64,000 nt of DNA from Rhizopus sp. PT2906 (GCA_025529335.1 JAMYHX010000037.1:98042-162041); one strand, 5' to 3'; shown: positions 46,348 to 58,506, counted from the first letter of the stretch. A program made the numbers and translations. Notes: a model not told the origin generated them from the sequence alone.

Positions 46348-49300
46348 TTATTTATAAAGCACTAATCCAGCTTTAGAAAGTTGCTCTATTTCAACATTTG
46401 AAAGTTGTGGAACTTCATTTACGCCAACTTTTAGAGTTGGTAAAATGTCATGATAATCGCTAAATAGTAAGTGACGATAGTCAATAACATCAATCTGAGT
46501 CACAAGATACACCAAAAGGCGCGCAAATCCATGATGCCCGAACGAGACAGATGCATATTGAGCAATAAAGGACTGATAGAACTGAAAAAAAGGTACCTGG
46601 GCCTGTCGGATATAACCCGACGATCTCCGCCAAGCGTTCTCTAGTGCACTCAAACTAGTCTTGATTCTACAGTGTATATCTAACAAGTCGCTTATCTTCT
46701 TTGACACTCGATCATCCCAAAAGATCTCTCGTTCACTTTCTACACCTGCTTCACGTCCTTCTCGATCACCAATCAAAAACACCTTCATCAACGTCACAAT
46801 TGTCAGTTCATGATGCACCTCTTCTTGGAACAGTCTTGCTGCAATCTCAAATGTTTTTGACACAACTGTCGCTGCATCGTCTTTACTCTTTTGTGCCACT
46901 TTTGATTTATCCAAATGATACATTGCATCGATAGGTGACATAATAAACGCACTCATTTCTAGCATACTGTCTTCACATTTGTTTTCTTCTATCTGTGGGT
47001 ACATCAGCGTCTTGACTGGTCTACCGTCATATCTAAACAGAGCCTTGGAGATTTCAAGATCCTTTGTTTGAATCTGGAAATAAAACGGCCTCATACTTTC
47101 GTCAACGACTTGTGTTGATAGACAAAGCTGCAGGAAGTCCTGTGCCATCCACGTTTCTGTTATGCCCGTGTGCAAACTTTGAATGCCTGATTCCAATTCC
47201 GCCATGCTCAACTGCATGTCTTCTTTCTTACATTGCTTCAGCCAAAGCCAAAGTGCATATCGACCATACATATCCTTTCTACTATTGTTCTTTACTATAT
47301 CCCAAGCTGATACCATCCTTTCCTTGGCTTCTTTGATCAAATCGCCATAAAGTGAGTGGTCATGAAGACTTGCATATGCAGAAATAAATTGAATGTAACG
47401 GTAGATATGATGTGTCGTGTAACCCCCAGATGCAGCGGAATTACTAAATATAAAGGCATCTTCCTCCTGAGTGATGGTCTTCCAGGATTGTTGCACCGTT
47501 TCCAATTCTGGCTTAAATAAATCAATATAAGTAGCCCATGCACCCATGTAGCCTAATGCGGATTCATACAGAGGCCCCGGCTGAGTGTATTTCAATATGG
47601 CTGTGATTGCAGGCAAGTACGCTGTAGGTTGCGGCCAATCAATTGCATGCTCAGGAATGGTCTTATGAGGGTCTGCAGCAGCATGGAGCAAGACTTCCAA
47701 AAGTTCAATAGCAGCAGAGGCACGAATACCCTGTAGCCGTGTGTCCCTTTGTTTTTTATCTAGCACAACCCGAAGCCAGTCCATCACGGGTTCCTGGGAA
47801 CTTTCCAGGATGGGGGCAATGAATCCGTAGGAAGCCAGCACACGTAGTAGCTTTAGGGTTTCAAGCTGCAGTGCATACGCCCTACGTTTCAGCGAATCAC
47901 ATGCGATATCTGGGTTGGTTACCAAAAAAGGCAGCAAGCTTGTCATTCTTTCTACAATCTCTTCTGCAATGTGTTTACTGCCCTGGGCCAAAACGGTTAA
48001 AAGTCTTACCGCAGCCAAACTAGGATAAACAAAGACATTGCCATCATCCGTCATGGGCCATTGTGTCTTGACAATACCCCACTGTACGACAGGTTCGATC
48101 AGCTCTTCTTCTTCGATTGAATCGCACACATCTTCGCCTGCTTCAGCCAGTTGAACAAGGATACGAACGAGTAATTCCACAGAGGCTGGGTCGCCTTGAA
48201 TCAACTCACTTCTGTTCTCGGACGCAATCAAGTATCGGATACGAGGCAAAATATTCATCTTGATGAGAGCACGGGCTAAATCTTGCTCAGCGAGGGCTGC
48301 ATCATCCTCTTTCTCACCTTCATCAGCAACACCAGACTGTTGACGCACACGATCAACAAGCTCAGACAGCTTGTCATTCAGACCCTTTCGTTCAAGAGCC
48401 CTGGATCCACTTGGAAGCACAGGGTGGGCGATGTGTCCTAAGAATCTATTAAAGTCGACTGCCTTGGCTATCAATGTCTCTTCCCAATCATCTTCAAGGT
48501 CCAATACTAAAGCAGCCAGTGCTTTAACGGCACCTACGAGCGCAATCAAATGACGGTCATCTAGTGCTGAACGAAGATAAATGGGTGCTGCATGTTCCTT
48601 TCCCGTAAATACACGCAATATCTTCCACCATGTCTCATCAGACTGTTGATGTTTGGCCTTTGTAATAATACGTGAGACGGTCGATAGCACAATGGCTCTC
48701 TGAGATGGTACTTGACTTCTCATCAGATAAAACAGTTCTGCTAAAGTATATCCAGCCTTTTCTGGTTCGTCACCATGGTGATGGAGCCCCTTGTGCACAG
48801 GAATATCTTCGTGGTCGTTGATGATATTGCCTTGTAAATCAAATCTGACCTTTCGATAGACTTTTTCTATCTCACTTGCTTGACTTTTATCCTCTTCTTT
48901 TTCCTTTTGTAACTGCTCTTTAAGCTCGTTTGTTAAGAATCGATCATCAATCCAGGCAAGCTTCTCATTCTCGATAGGCACATCTGAGAAATACTTGTTC
49001 TTCATTTCCAACAGCTCTTGTCCTTCATCCTTGCTGCTTTCTGGTTCTTGAAATGTCACCTTCTTTTTATTCTCTACCGGTTCTGTATGTTTCTTTTTCA
49101 GTCCCTTCATGAGGATAGCGACTGATTCAGGGCTTAAGGTGTTCATGATCTCTGCACGCGCTTCCTCCAACTCCTGCTCAGACATTTCCTGAATACGTCT
49201 ATTGTTTTCATCTGCGTACATTGAACTATCCAACAAGGACTCGCTGGAAGCCTTTACAGGCGTTGAAGCTGCTACCTGAGGAGGAGCTTCAGGACGGGGA

Positions 49301-49758
49301 GGCTTTGTATTGTTTCTCTTGGCTTCCAATCTTCTTTTGAACTCGCTTCTGTGCACAGGCTTAGGAAACCCATCCTTCTGACCTCGTGCGGGCTTATTGG
49401 GCATTTCTTCTGGCAAAGACGGTGGAGTCACTTTATCTACCGTATGCTCTGTGATATCTCCTAGCACTTGTCCGAGCATCGATGTCAAGTCAATCATTTT
49501 CTTGCTTACTGGAACATGAGGTTCAGGATGTGGATCCATCACTGGCTCATACTCGACATCTTCAAGTGTTGGCATACCCGTATCTTTTTCCTTTGCTAAT
49601 CGTTCGGCAAACACACTACGCTTGTTTTGTTGCTGAGAAGAATCGCCTTTGCGAATCACCTTGGCAGCAGGTTTCTGTTGATTGGCAAAAAACTCTTGTT
49701 GAAGCCTTTCTAAATCGTCGTCATCCGCATTAAATGTAGGTCGAGTGAAAGTGCTCAT
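46348..49758 (-). CDS. RPAP1: RNA polymerase II-associated protein 1 (RPAP1) homologue
   Basis: Single uninterrupted exon of 1136 aa, unusual in a region where almost every long gene is split. The start was taken at MSTFTRPTFNADDDDLERLQ because the upstream codons in frame are hydrophobic non-homologous sequence. RPAP1-N-like sequence (MSEQELEEARAEIMNTLSPE) lies near 205-235, and the RPAP1-C signature KVRFDLQGNII near 310. The remainder is a long alpha-helical, HEAT/ARM-like body. The protein acts in assembly and nuclear import of RNA polymerase II (yeast Rba50 is a shorter relative) together with GPN GTPases. Confidence 0.9.
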   Translation of the reverse strand: MSTFTRPTFNADDDDLERLQQEFFANQQKPAAKVIRKGDSSQQQNKRSVFAERLAKEKDTGMPTLEDVEYEPVMDPHPEPHVPVSKKMIDLTSMLGQVLGDITEHTVDKVTPPSLPEEMPNKPARGQKDGFPKPVHRSEFKRRLEAKRNNTKPPRPEAPPQVAASTPVKASSESLLDSSMYADENNRRIQEMSEQELEEARAEIMNTLSPESVAILMKGLKKKHTEPVENKKKVTFQEPESSKDEGQELLEMKNKYFSDVPIENEKLAWIDDRFLTNELKEQLQKEKEEDKSQASEIEKVYRKVRFDLQGNIINDHEDIPVHKGLHHHGDEPEKAGYTLAELFYLMRSQVPSQRAIVLSTVSRIITKAKHQQSDETWWKILRVFTGKEHAAPIYLRSALDDRHLIALVGAVKALAALVLDLEDDWEETLIAKAVDFNRFLGHIAHPVLPSGSRALERKGLNDKLSELVDRVRQQSGVADEGEKEDDAALAEQDLARALIKMNILPRIRYLIASENRSELIQGDPASVELLVRILVQLAEAGEDVCDSIEEEELIEPVVQWGIVKTQWPMTDDGNVFVYPSLAAVRLLTVLAQGSKHIAEEIVERMTSLLPFLVTNPDIACDSLKRRAYALQLETLKLLRVLASYGFIAPILESSQEPVMDWLRVVLDKKQRDTRLQGIRASAAIELLEVLLHAAADPHKTIPEHAIDWPQPTAYLPAITAILKYTQPGPLYESALGYMGAWATYIDLFKPELETVQQSWKTITQEEDAFIFSNSAASGGYTTHHIYRYIQFISAYASLHDHSLYGDLIKEAKERMVSAWDIVKNNSRKDMYGRYALWLWLKQCKKEDMQLSMAELESGIQSLHTGITETWMAQDFLQLCLSTQVVDESMRPFYFQIQTKDLEISKALFRYDGRPVKTLMYPQIEENKCEDSMLEMSAFIMSPIDAMYHLDKSKVAQKSKDDAATVVSKTFEIAARLFQEEVHHELTIVTLMKVFLIGDREGREAGVESEREIFWDDRVSKKISDLLDIHCRIKTSLSALENAWRRSSGYIRQAQVPFFQFYQSFIAQYASVSFGHHGFARLLVYLVTQIDVIDYRHLLFSDYHDILPTLKVGVNEVPQLSNVEIEQLSKAGLVLYK

Positions 49759-49841
49759 TGAAAGGGTCAAACAAACAAGACAATGAAAAAAAAAAAAAGC
49801 TGTCAAAAAAAAGAGAGTGATTCCATCTCCGCGTTATGCTT

Positions 49842-52308
49842 TTATTGTGCAAATGGTTTTGTTGTATTTTGTTCGGAAGTAATGATTTGAGAAGAGGGAA
49901 TAGAAAAATCGTTCAAAAGGGTATTGTAAAAGTCGTCATTATCAAACGAGTTTAGACGGTTAATTAAGCTGGGCAATGGCTCATTTCTTAAGTGTTTGTA
50001 ATGCGACTGCTCAGTCTCTTGGATATATAAGGCATGCTCCATATCTACTTCCATATCTCGTACATCTTCACTTGTATCCGATGTAATAGAGAATTCTAAT
50101 AGTTCAGGAGAGGATGAACTTTCTATTGAGAAGGCTGTATCGGGTATTTGAATAGGAGTCAGTTGGCCTATGCTCTGAGGTATTATATCTTCTCTTTGAA
50201 CATGTTCCTTTAATACACTTTCAAGACAATCACACCATGTGTTCTTTAATTCTTCAGTCTCGGCTTCAAATGTTATGTTTGTCAAATTTCTTGTCGCAAT
50301 TGAGCAAATGAACTGCAAGGGATGTTCTTCTGTACTGGGCTGACTGACCTCTGGACTCAGAAAGGAGAGACTGTGTTGCGATAAAGAAAGAGGTGAAGGT
50401 GGATCCAACGTGTCTGTGCTGGCGTCTTCGTCAATAATACGGTTACCGTATCGTCTTAAGGATTGAAAAAATGTCGATCCTTTACGTGATGGTCTTCGAG
50501 ATACTGGCGACGTCTCGCGGGTAACATGCCGGTTGACCATAGTGAGCTTGCCTGGAGAATGTATTATTTCAAAAAGAGAGTCAGGAGATGGTCCGTAATA
50601 GGACCCCTTTGATGGCATGATTGCAAATCCTCTCTCGTCCACCGCCAACGATCTTTTTCTACTTCTTTCCTACAAAATGTAATAAGTAAGATACAGAATC
50701 TATATATCCTTCCTTGCATTATACCCGAGTGCAAACAATAAGATCATTGAATAAAAACACATATGCTCTATCATGTTTTCTCGACGATATGTTAAATGTA
50801 CTATTCCTTCTTCGAAGCTTGGGTGTTTCAGCTGTACTTGCAAAGGATATGGTCGAAGAGCTCATTTTACTAAGCAATAACTGTTGCTGATTAGAACATG
50901 GTATGATCGTCAAGTATCCTTCGTAAATAAGTTTTCGTTTTGGTTCGGCGATATGAATGGTTGATCCTTCCAAGCCCTTTATTCGTGATGATAAATCTTC
51001 AAGCTTCAAAAATTCTTCGGCTTCTTTCCTCTCCTGTTCCAAATTTCGAAGCAACTTATCCAGTTCTTCAAGAAAGAAAGCAATACGTGATGCCTCTGTG
51101 TCATTGGGATCAAGACATTCACTTAATGACTGCAAGTGACTATAAGTATTAGTATTTAATCTGCATAGTTGATCTACCAATAATTAAAGATATTACCTTG
51201 AAAAACAATGGGTATTTCATGATACGCTGTATCGGTTTTAACAAATAAGCTGACATTGGCAAGCTCTTGCATTCTGACCAAGCAGATCGTCGCTGTTATT
51301 AAAAAGGGTAGAGTCAGAATAAACAAGTGCAAAAGTCCCTTGCACGTTACCTGTATAAATGAGCCAAACTCATCTTGGCACCTGATACTCTCCTGAATCA
51401 AAGCATTGGCTCTTTCAAAATCACGAAAGTAAGAGAAATATAGTTCAAGCTTGGGCAACTGTTGTAACAAGTGTTAACTTTTCACTATATATTGACTTAT
51501 AGAATGTATACTTGCATAAGAAATAAAGATATCTGCGATTCCGTTGATTGCCGGGTAGACGCTCTTTTGTCTTACTCTTAGCTCCTTAAGATAGTCGTCA
51601 ATGATAGTATAAAGGAACCATCTCTCTGATTATTTACCATGTGTAATTTCCAATGAAGCTCTGTGATACTTTTGATAGACTTGAATAACCTTTCAACAGG
51701 AAAGAGTAAACCGCCCCATTCGAGAGCATCCTTAATAAAGATCTAACATCAAGGGTTAAATAAAGACAAAAATACTAATATATATTTACTTCATGAATAA
51801 GTATTAGATCATCAACATAGACTTGTTCTGTCGTTATGATTTCATAAACAAGTTCCTGGTATCTTGCTTGCTTTGCAGTAAAACATAAGGCATCTGTAGG
51901 CTGATCACTTAAACCGTCTCTCCATGTTTTAGGTTGATGATCTATGTTTAGCATCGGCGCAGCATTACTTTCTTGACACATACAATCGGGATATGCGTTC
52001 ATACCCAAGCCGGTCCCCAAGAATGCTGTTAGTTTAGAATGGGTTGCTTGTTCCTCTTCCTCTGATGGAAATGACTTTATCGAACCGCTTTTGATGTAAT
52101 GTAAGCTGTGAGCAGAGTTGGACTTTAGCAATGTGCTGATAGAAGATACATTTGCAATAAAAGCAAAATTCTTTTTTATAGCCTCTCTTGTTTTCTTCCC
52201 CACACGCGAAGGTTTTGCATTATGCACCTTTTTTCGTACACCATCCGCGTGATGTGGTTTTGAAAAGCGAAGAGACACAATATCATTAACAACTGTCTTA
52301 TTACCCAT
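49842..52308 (-). CDS. RhoGEF with DH and PH domains
   Basis: Seven exons on the minus strand: 52308-51790, 51742-51638, 51584-51516, 51458-51351, 51292-51197, 51129-50725, 50669-49842; 709 aa. The N-terminal ~150 residues are basic/Ser-rich. The DH domain (~155-335) contains RYQELVYEIITTEQVYVDDL, SAYLLKPIQRIMKYPLFFKS and a long final helix (FFLEELDKLLRNLEQERKEA). A PH domain (~360-510) follows (KRKLIYEGYLTIIPC, YVFLFNDLIVCTR). The tail is Ser/Glu-rich with no further domain. The intron between exons 3 and 4 needs a GC-AG donor (GCAAGT) to keep the DH helix continuous. GTPase target (Rho or Cdc42) not predictable. Confidence 0.83.
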
Positions 52309-53115
52309 CAAGATATAAAAGATCGTTCTTCTAAAAAAGAAAAAGAAAAGAAAAGCAAAGCAAAAAAAATAACAAATATTAGTTAGAACCATGTTCTAGA
52401 ATAGGTTATAAAATGCTTGCTTCAGATAAAAATGTAACTTACCATCTTCTTACTCCTTCCTGCTCTGCTCTGTAAGCGAAAATAAAGAAAAAAGTGATTT
52501 GCAAATAAAAAAGAAAAGAGAGGCACAATAGGTACTCTTTTTATTATATTTGGTAAAAACAAAGCCTTTTTTAGCAACATGTTGCTTTGGTGAAACTAGT
52601 ATCATTTTCCTCTTTTAGCATGGATAATGTCTTTTTCGTTTTAATTATAAAAAGAACTTTTTCTCGATATTGCCCCTACACACTGTTACCAAGGTGACAT
52701 CAACTCCGGATATTTGATTATTCCAATGACTTTTATTTAACGTGATCAATACACTAAAGAGAACATTTTGCTACTCAAAATGTCATCTTGGATGGTAGTA
52801 CCAAAGCTGATCAATAAGGTCTAGCACACTAGGACATCTTTCTACAGTGTATACAGCATAAACAATCGATTGCTTATAAAAACGGTCTACAATTCAAAGC
52901 CTCTGACATCTTTTTCTCGAACAGACTGATGGGCCCTTATGCTGCAATTTCATAGCCTTGTTGTACCTGATGAACAAATAATAAATTTACCTTTAGCGCG
53001 CTTTGCCCGTGATTTTCTGTTCAAAAAAGAGAGGAACCAGTGTCGGAGCTTCCGTCATTCCTGTTCTTTTTTTATTTCATTATCCATCTTTTGACCATCT
53101 CCATGCTTGTGTAAA
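52309..53115. other. Divergent intergenic region, no gene seen
   Basis: About 800 bp between the RhoGEF (minus) and a small membrane protein (plus). AT-rich; no ORF with recognisable content. Confidence 0.4.
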
Positions 53116-53389
53116 ATGGAGTTGACTCTTTTACAAGCGTGGTTAATATTATTTTCTGTCGTTCTAATATTTCTCTCAGGACTTTGTTGGTGCTTTTGCT
53201 GCGGCACTTGTAGTAAGTAACCAAGTTGAAAGAGTGAAAAAGAAAAAGCTAATCTCTCGTATTATAGTTGGGAGAAGTATGCTACGGAACACTGGACTTG
53301 TAAAGTTTACGAGAGACGATGAAGAAGACAGATATTGGTACAGCCATGTACCTCTGCAAACAATTGACGAAGAAGAAGAGGAGCTTTAG
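53116..53389 (+). CDS. 72-residue single-pass membrane protein with Cys-rich juxtamembrane segment
   Basis: Two exons, 53116-53212 and 53268-53389, joined by a GTAAGT donor and TTATAG acceptor. MELTLLQAWLILFSVVLIFL is one hydrophobic helix. It is followed by SGLCWCFCCGTC, five Cys close to the membrane that could be palmitoylated, then a basic patch (GRSMLRNTGLVKFTR) and an acidic tail ending DEEEEEL. No family recognised. It was missed by a simple ORF view because of the split. The stop is 5 bp from the stop of the convergent oxidoreductase gene. The splice pattern and amino-acid order support a real gene. Confidence 0.6.
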
Positions 53390-53394
53390 CTTTA

Positions 53395-54755
53395 TTAAAT
53401 CTTGTCGACTTTAACAGTTTGTTCAGTTCTAACTGATTCTAAGCAAGCAACAATAAAAGCAAGATGATGATAGGCTTCTTCAGTTGATACTCCCAGTGGC
53501 TTCTTATGACGAACAGCATGATAAAATGCAGAGAATTCACCTTCTACGTCACTTAAACCATTGCCTGGTGCCTTCTCTTTTAAGCTTATAATACAGCTGT
53601 TATCCACAAGTTGTCCTGATTTATCAAATAGTTCAATTTTATCTTCGTCTATTAAATGAATAGATCCTTTTGTGCCATGAATAACCAAATCCATCTTCTT
53701 AATGCCTGCTGAACACTATATTTTTCATTAATTTATATATTATTTGTACTTGCCATATGTTACTCACAAAAGTAAAATTGGCGACACCAATTGCTCCGCT
53801 CTCTAATTTGATCGTGGTAGCCAAAGTGTCTTCACAGACATGTACACTATGGGTTGATGTGGCAAATGCAGCAACAGAACTGAATTTGCCTAAAATAGGA
53901 ACCAAATGGGCCATATCATGAACACAACCATCACTAAGATATCCACTAAAAAAAAAAAAAAAAGATATGAGTGGGCGTTGTTTTTCTACATAAAAAGAGG
54001 CTTTACCCAGGATGTTCAGGGTTTTGACGCCACTTGGTTGCATGGTAAGGTAAATCGGGATTATATGGACGAGCAGAATCATATGTAAAGTTTATAATCT
54101 ACACTTCTCCTGTCAGCACAGTCCCATTTTTGGCAGCTGCATACTTACTTCTCCGATACCACCATTTCTGACAAACTCTGCTACAGCATAAACATTAGGG
54201 TGATATGCCCAGTTCTCATTAACAGCCACCACTGTCTTGGATCTCTTTGAAGCTGCGACAATGTCAGTTGCATCCTTCAATGATGCAGCTAAAAAGAGAC
54301 GTATTAGCTTATATTTGACATTTAATTTCTATAAACAAACCAATTGGCTTTTCGATCATGACATGCTTATTTGCAGCAACTGCAGCTTCAACAATCTGAT
54401 ATTGATCAATAACATGGTTTGGCTTCGGGAGGGGAGCATATTACCTCTTTATTAAATTGAACGGGCAAAAGCACGTCAATAGCTTCAACATTAGGATCAT
54501 TGATCAAGTCGATAGGGTCCGTATAGACAGCATTCTCGGGAATTCCTACCTAATATTGTATTTATATACAGTCTCCTCCGAGTTTTTATGTCTTCTTGTT
54601 ACCTCCCTGGCAAAGGCCAATGCCTTTTCCTTGGATCTATTTGCACACGCGACAATTTCAAATTTATCATCGCCAACAGCCTTGTATGCTCTATGATGTC
54701 TGTAGGCAAAAATGCCTGTACCGATAATACCAACCTTAATAGGACCTGTAGACAT
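53395..54755 (-). CDS. Gfo/Idh/MocA-family NAD(P)-dependent oxidoreductase
   Basis: Seven exons on the minus strand: 54755-54603, 54549-54445, 54395-54341, 54288-54149, 54098-54007, 53945-53768, 53715-53395; 347 aa, normal for the family. The N-terminal Rossmann fold opens KVGIIGTGIFAYRHHRAY; MIEKPIAASLKDA carries the conserved EKP motif. GGYLSDGCVHDMAHLVPILG holds the usual D-x-G-x-H-x-x-D catalytic region. The C-terminal half is the alpha/beta GFO domain ending in a conserved helix (GEFSAFYHAVRHKKPLGVST). Members oxidise sugars, inositols or dihydrodiols; the substrate is unknown. Confidence 0.9.
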
Positions 54756-55009
54756 GATGAATAATATAAATAAAGAAAAGTGTAAAAAGCGGAAAAAAAG
54801 AAACAATTATGTAATTCAACCACACAGTGTTTAATGCCAGCAGGTAAGATTTTAGGCGCCGGTTAGGAAAGAGATAGGCTTCAAAGTGTATAAGGATACA
54901 ACCTTCCATTTATTCATAGTGTCTCTTTTATTTATAAAAATACGAACAAGGCTTATATTTAACAAAATATTTATGATAATAATAATAATAGGTTTATACA
55001 TGTTTTTCT

Positions 55010-58000
55010 TTATTTTTTAGTTTTTCCTGGTATCCAGGACATTCTTCTCTTTTCAGGGTAATTGTTACGGATATTGTTATGATTGGCACCCAACTTTTTA
55101 TCAAGTAATAGCTGTGCATATTGCTTAATAAAGTACTTTGAGCTCATACTAGCCGGACGGATATCATTGATTGGTAACAGAATCAGGTCGGGTGGTATCT
55201 ATTCAATTCATTTATACGTTGCCTTTTATAATAACGTGTACCAAAACTTACCACAGACAGCTCCTCTCCATATCGAATCAAATGCTCAACAACGGTAATC
55301 TCTTCTGTCAAGGCTGCACTATCATGACGACTACTCGCAGTCGTGCTGCTACCATTACTATTATGACGTGGTTTACCGTAAAGCACACTGGGTGCAATCA
55401 CGCGTGCCAGATTACAAACGTCCATCTTGTTGGTATCACTAAAGCTTGATATCCATTTTAAGCAGCAGAATATCATCAGCATCGTATCTCGGTTCGGCTT
55501 TGGTAAAAGGCAGCAGGCGATGTGCAGCAACCGCTTGCTATCTTTCATCTTGCCGCAATGTATAAAAAGCTTGTAAAACTGGAATGTAAGAAGAGGCTCA
55601 GGAAGCTCTCGTAGGTATCGCTTTAACAGAGCTGCAAGCTGGATAGGTGATTGATTAGCTAACAAGCTATTCATCGTTTCGTCGATGGATTGTTCTGGAG
55701 AGACCTCGTCGTACAGTTTATCGACAGATTCTGCTAGTAACTTTAGTTGACGTATATTGCCATTCTTACGAAAGACTCCTTCAACCGACATATCTATAAT
55801 AGAATAAATAAATCTCTCCCCTTCTCCTTTTTGGACATGTGCATCCCTCCTTTAATTATTTACCTGACTGAAGTATAGCCGACACTAGGCTTTTCACAAA
55901 AGTGGGGATCAGTGCATTCTCTGAAAAACCGGCCATAAGGCTTACGCTGCAGTCGTGAAGCATTACAGCTTGTACTGAGCTTGTACCCTGCGCTTTTTCT
56001 TCTACTATATGCCTTTCCTTGTCCTTGTTGACCAACGCTGATAATGAAACGCCAAAGATTCCATTGGCTTGCTCGACATGCTTCGTTTTGATATGCGTAA
56101 TCAGCTTCCCCCAAAGAGCCGAGGGTGAATGATGATGTTGTTGGTTTGAATTAGAAGGAGACAGTGTCTTGTATTCATGCTCGAGAATATCAGCTAGACC
56201 ATCGATTGTGAAGTAAGGCGTGAGTAAAGGTTGGATAGTGATGACGGCTACATGTCGGAGAACATAGTCTTGCGAAGGCGTTAAGGTAGACATTTGGATC
56301 AATCTGCTGCTGGAAGGATGTCCTGTATCATCAATCGTAAATACAGATGCTCTTCTGGCCTGATTACCACGTTTGGAATAGCGTCTGAAAAGATTGTAAA
56401 TAGGATTTGTCTCTTGTCTTTGGTTAAATTTGCGTGTCACGCTCTTTCCACTGCTGATACTAAATGCACGTCGAACACTACCGACGACACTGCCTCTTTG
56501 ATTAGGCTTGTCTATTTCACCGTTACCATCGACTAGAGCGGATTGAACCTGGCCTAGGTGAATGGCGCTTGTTTTATTTCGCTGATGTTCTTGCTCTGCC
56601 TTGGTCTCGATTAGGCTAAATACAGGATTTTGCTGTTTTAGACTAAAGGCCATCGGGTGCTCTTTATCTACGTTTTGAGAGTGAATTCATTATCAGCTGC
56701 TCTTTTTTTTTTTCTTTGCTGTGCATTATCTATATGTTACCTTCTATAGGGCTAGCCGTAAGTTTTTTATCTATTACAGGATATGAAGACAGCCGGGAAA
56801 CATGTAATTTGAGGCTTTGTAGATGTTGATGCAGTAAGCTCACACGCGTATATGGAAAGATAGAACTATTGGAGTGACGACACCCCTGACAGAGCAAGGC
56901 ATTAGAAGGGTCCAAGGCGATCTGGTCGGCCAGCTTGAGATCATTCGAGCACGTAGAACATGCGAAGCAATAAGGGTGCCATTGCACATTTTTGTCCTGG
57001 CATCTGTAGTACTCATCAGAAATACCCAGGCTACACTTACCACAGAGAATGATTTGTGGCAATTTTTCCAAGGAAGGAGGATCCTTGAACCAGTATCTTC
57101 CGGCTATCCACACGCGTTTCTTTTCTAGCTCAAGCAGATGCTGCAGAAAGTCCAGGATGGCATGGTTGACATTGAATTCACGTTCCTATCATACATTTGC
57201 TTACTTAGGTTAAGTTTGATTTTAATCAACCTGATCACGTTTAATTTACCAAACGCAGTGCATTCGTCAAGCCGATACGGATGAGCGACTTGAGGCTTTG
57301 CGCTAATCCGGTAACAAGAGAGAGTAAGTCCTGAGTGATGCTCGCATCTGATTTTTTAGGGACGTTTAGAAGCTGAAGGAATTGGATGACCTGGACGCAA
57401 ATGAGATTAGCTTCCTTTAAACAACTTATGCCTGTATATATAAAAAAGATTAGTCAAGACATCAAAGCTTTTTTTTTTCTTGCTTACTTTGCTGATGCTT
57501 GACTAAATGCATTTCAATAAAGTCAATGGCATTAAACAAGACTTCGAGGTGCATAATAAACTGACGAGCGATACGAATCGTCTCATTGTACGAACCAGCA
57601 GCAACGTTCAGGAGTAGATCAGATATACAGTTGGCTGCTGATTCTTCAAATGAAGACAAATCTGTCCATACACGGTTTACAACCTTTTCCATGGCTGCTT
57701 GAAATTCGATTAATTCATCATTATCTGAAAGAGCCAAGTTAGCAAGCGCAAGAACAATATATAAATGTGTGTATGTGTGTACCTGGTTCATGCAATGGGT
57801 CCAGTTTCACACTCCAAAACTATTTATAAATGCTATTAGACCTCATCGTCACTGGTATACATACACATTATTACTTTATAAATCATGTAGCATTCTGGAT
57901 GCCATATCTTTTCGGGCATATCACGATGTTGAACAAATTGTTTGAGTATAGCTTGATTACAACCAGAGCAATGGGTATCATGTATAAGTGAATAATGAAT

Positions 58001-58506
58001 TCGACAATAGCTTTGGCCATTGTATTCATAAAATGAAGATCGATTGTTACCCGTGCTATTATTAGATGATGTCGGGCAATGAGGGCACTGGATACAGTCA
58101 GGGTGAAATCGTTGTCCAGAACAAGGTCTATCGCACTTGGGACAGATCGAGTCGGATCTCTTCATGTAGTGGTATTTACATAATATGATCTTTCTTTTTC
58201 TTCTATTGGATGATTCCTCAATTGAATAATATTTTTCGGCTACTGGTAAAGAACAATCCTAAGGCATGTGAGCATCTTTTTGTTATTATTATTATTATTA
58301 TTATTTACTTCGCAAACAAAACACTGATAATGATACACTTGATTAAGAGCTCTGACAAATCTGCCATCACTTTTAAGACAACTCTGATTACACTTTGGAC
58401 AAATAGGAAAAGAGTGCCTATGTAAAGGTTGTGCTGGTTTGATTACTGGCGAATGTGTGGCTGAATAGTCAGTGCTGACAGTATTGTTAATCTCTTCTGT
58501 ACTCAT
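55010..58506 (-). CDS. LIM-domain RhoGAP, Lrg1-like
   Basis: Nine exons on the minus strand: 58506-58309, 58258-57875, 57819-57783, 57724-57488, 57431-57250, 57185-56741, 56667-55864, 55793-55252, 55198-55010; 1005 aa. Three LIM domains: ~36-98 (CPKCNQSCLKSDGRFVRAL, YHYQCFVCEDC), ~105-190 (CPKCDRPCSGQRFHPDCIQC) and ~390-455 (LCGKCSLGISDEYYRCQDK, WHPYCFACSTC). The RhoGAP domain (~730-950) has the Arg finger in GVFRKNG (R771) and LKRYLRELPEPLL. This is the Lrg1 layout; yeast Lrg1 turns off Rho1 for glucan synthesis. Intron 1 contains an (AAT)n tract on the coding strand. Confidence 0.9.
58284..58306. repeat. (TTA)n microsatellite in LIM-RhoGAP intron 1
   Basis: Seven to eight TTA trinucleotides lying immediately next to the splice donor, so the intron is nearly all repeat. 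Confidence 0.9.

Noticed and set aside
51130..51196. A 23-nt intron or frameshift in the DH domain of the second RhoGEF
   Set aside because: Using the acceptor CTTGCAG further downstream gives a normal 67-nt intron with a TACTAAT branch site and keeps the frame.
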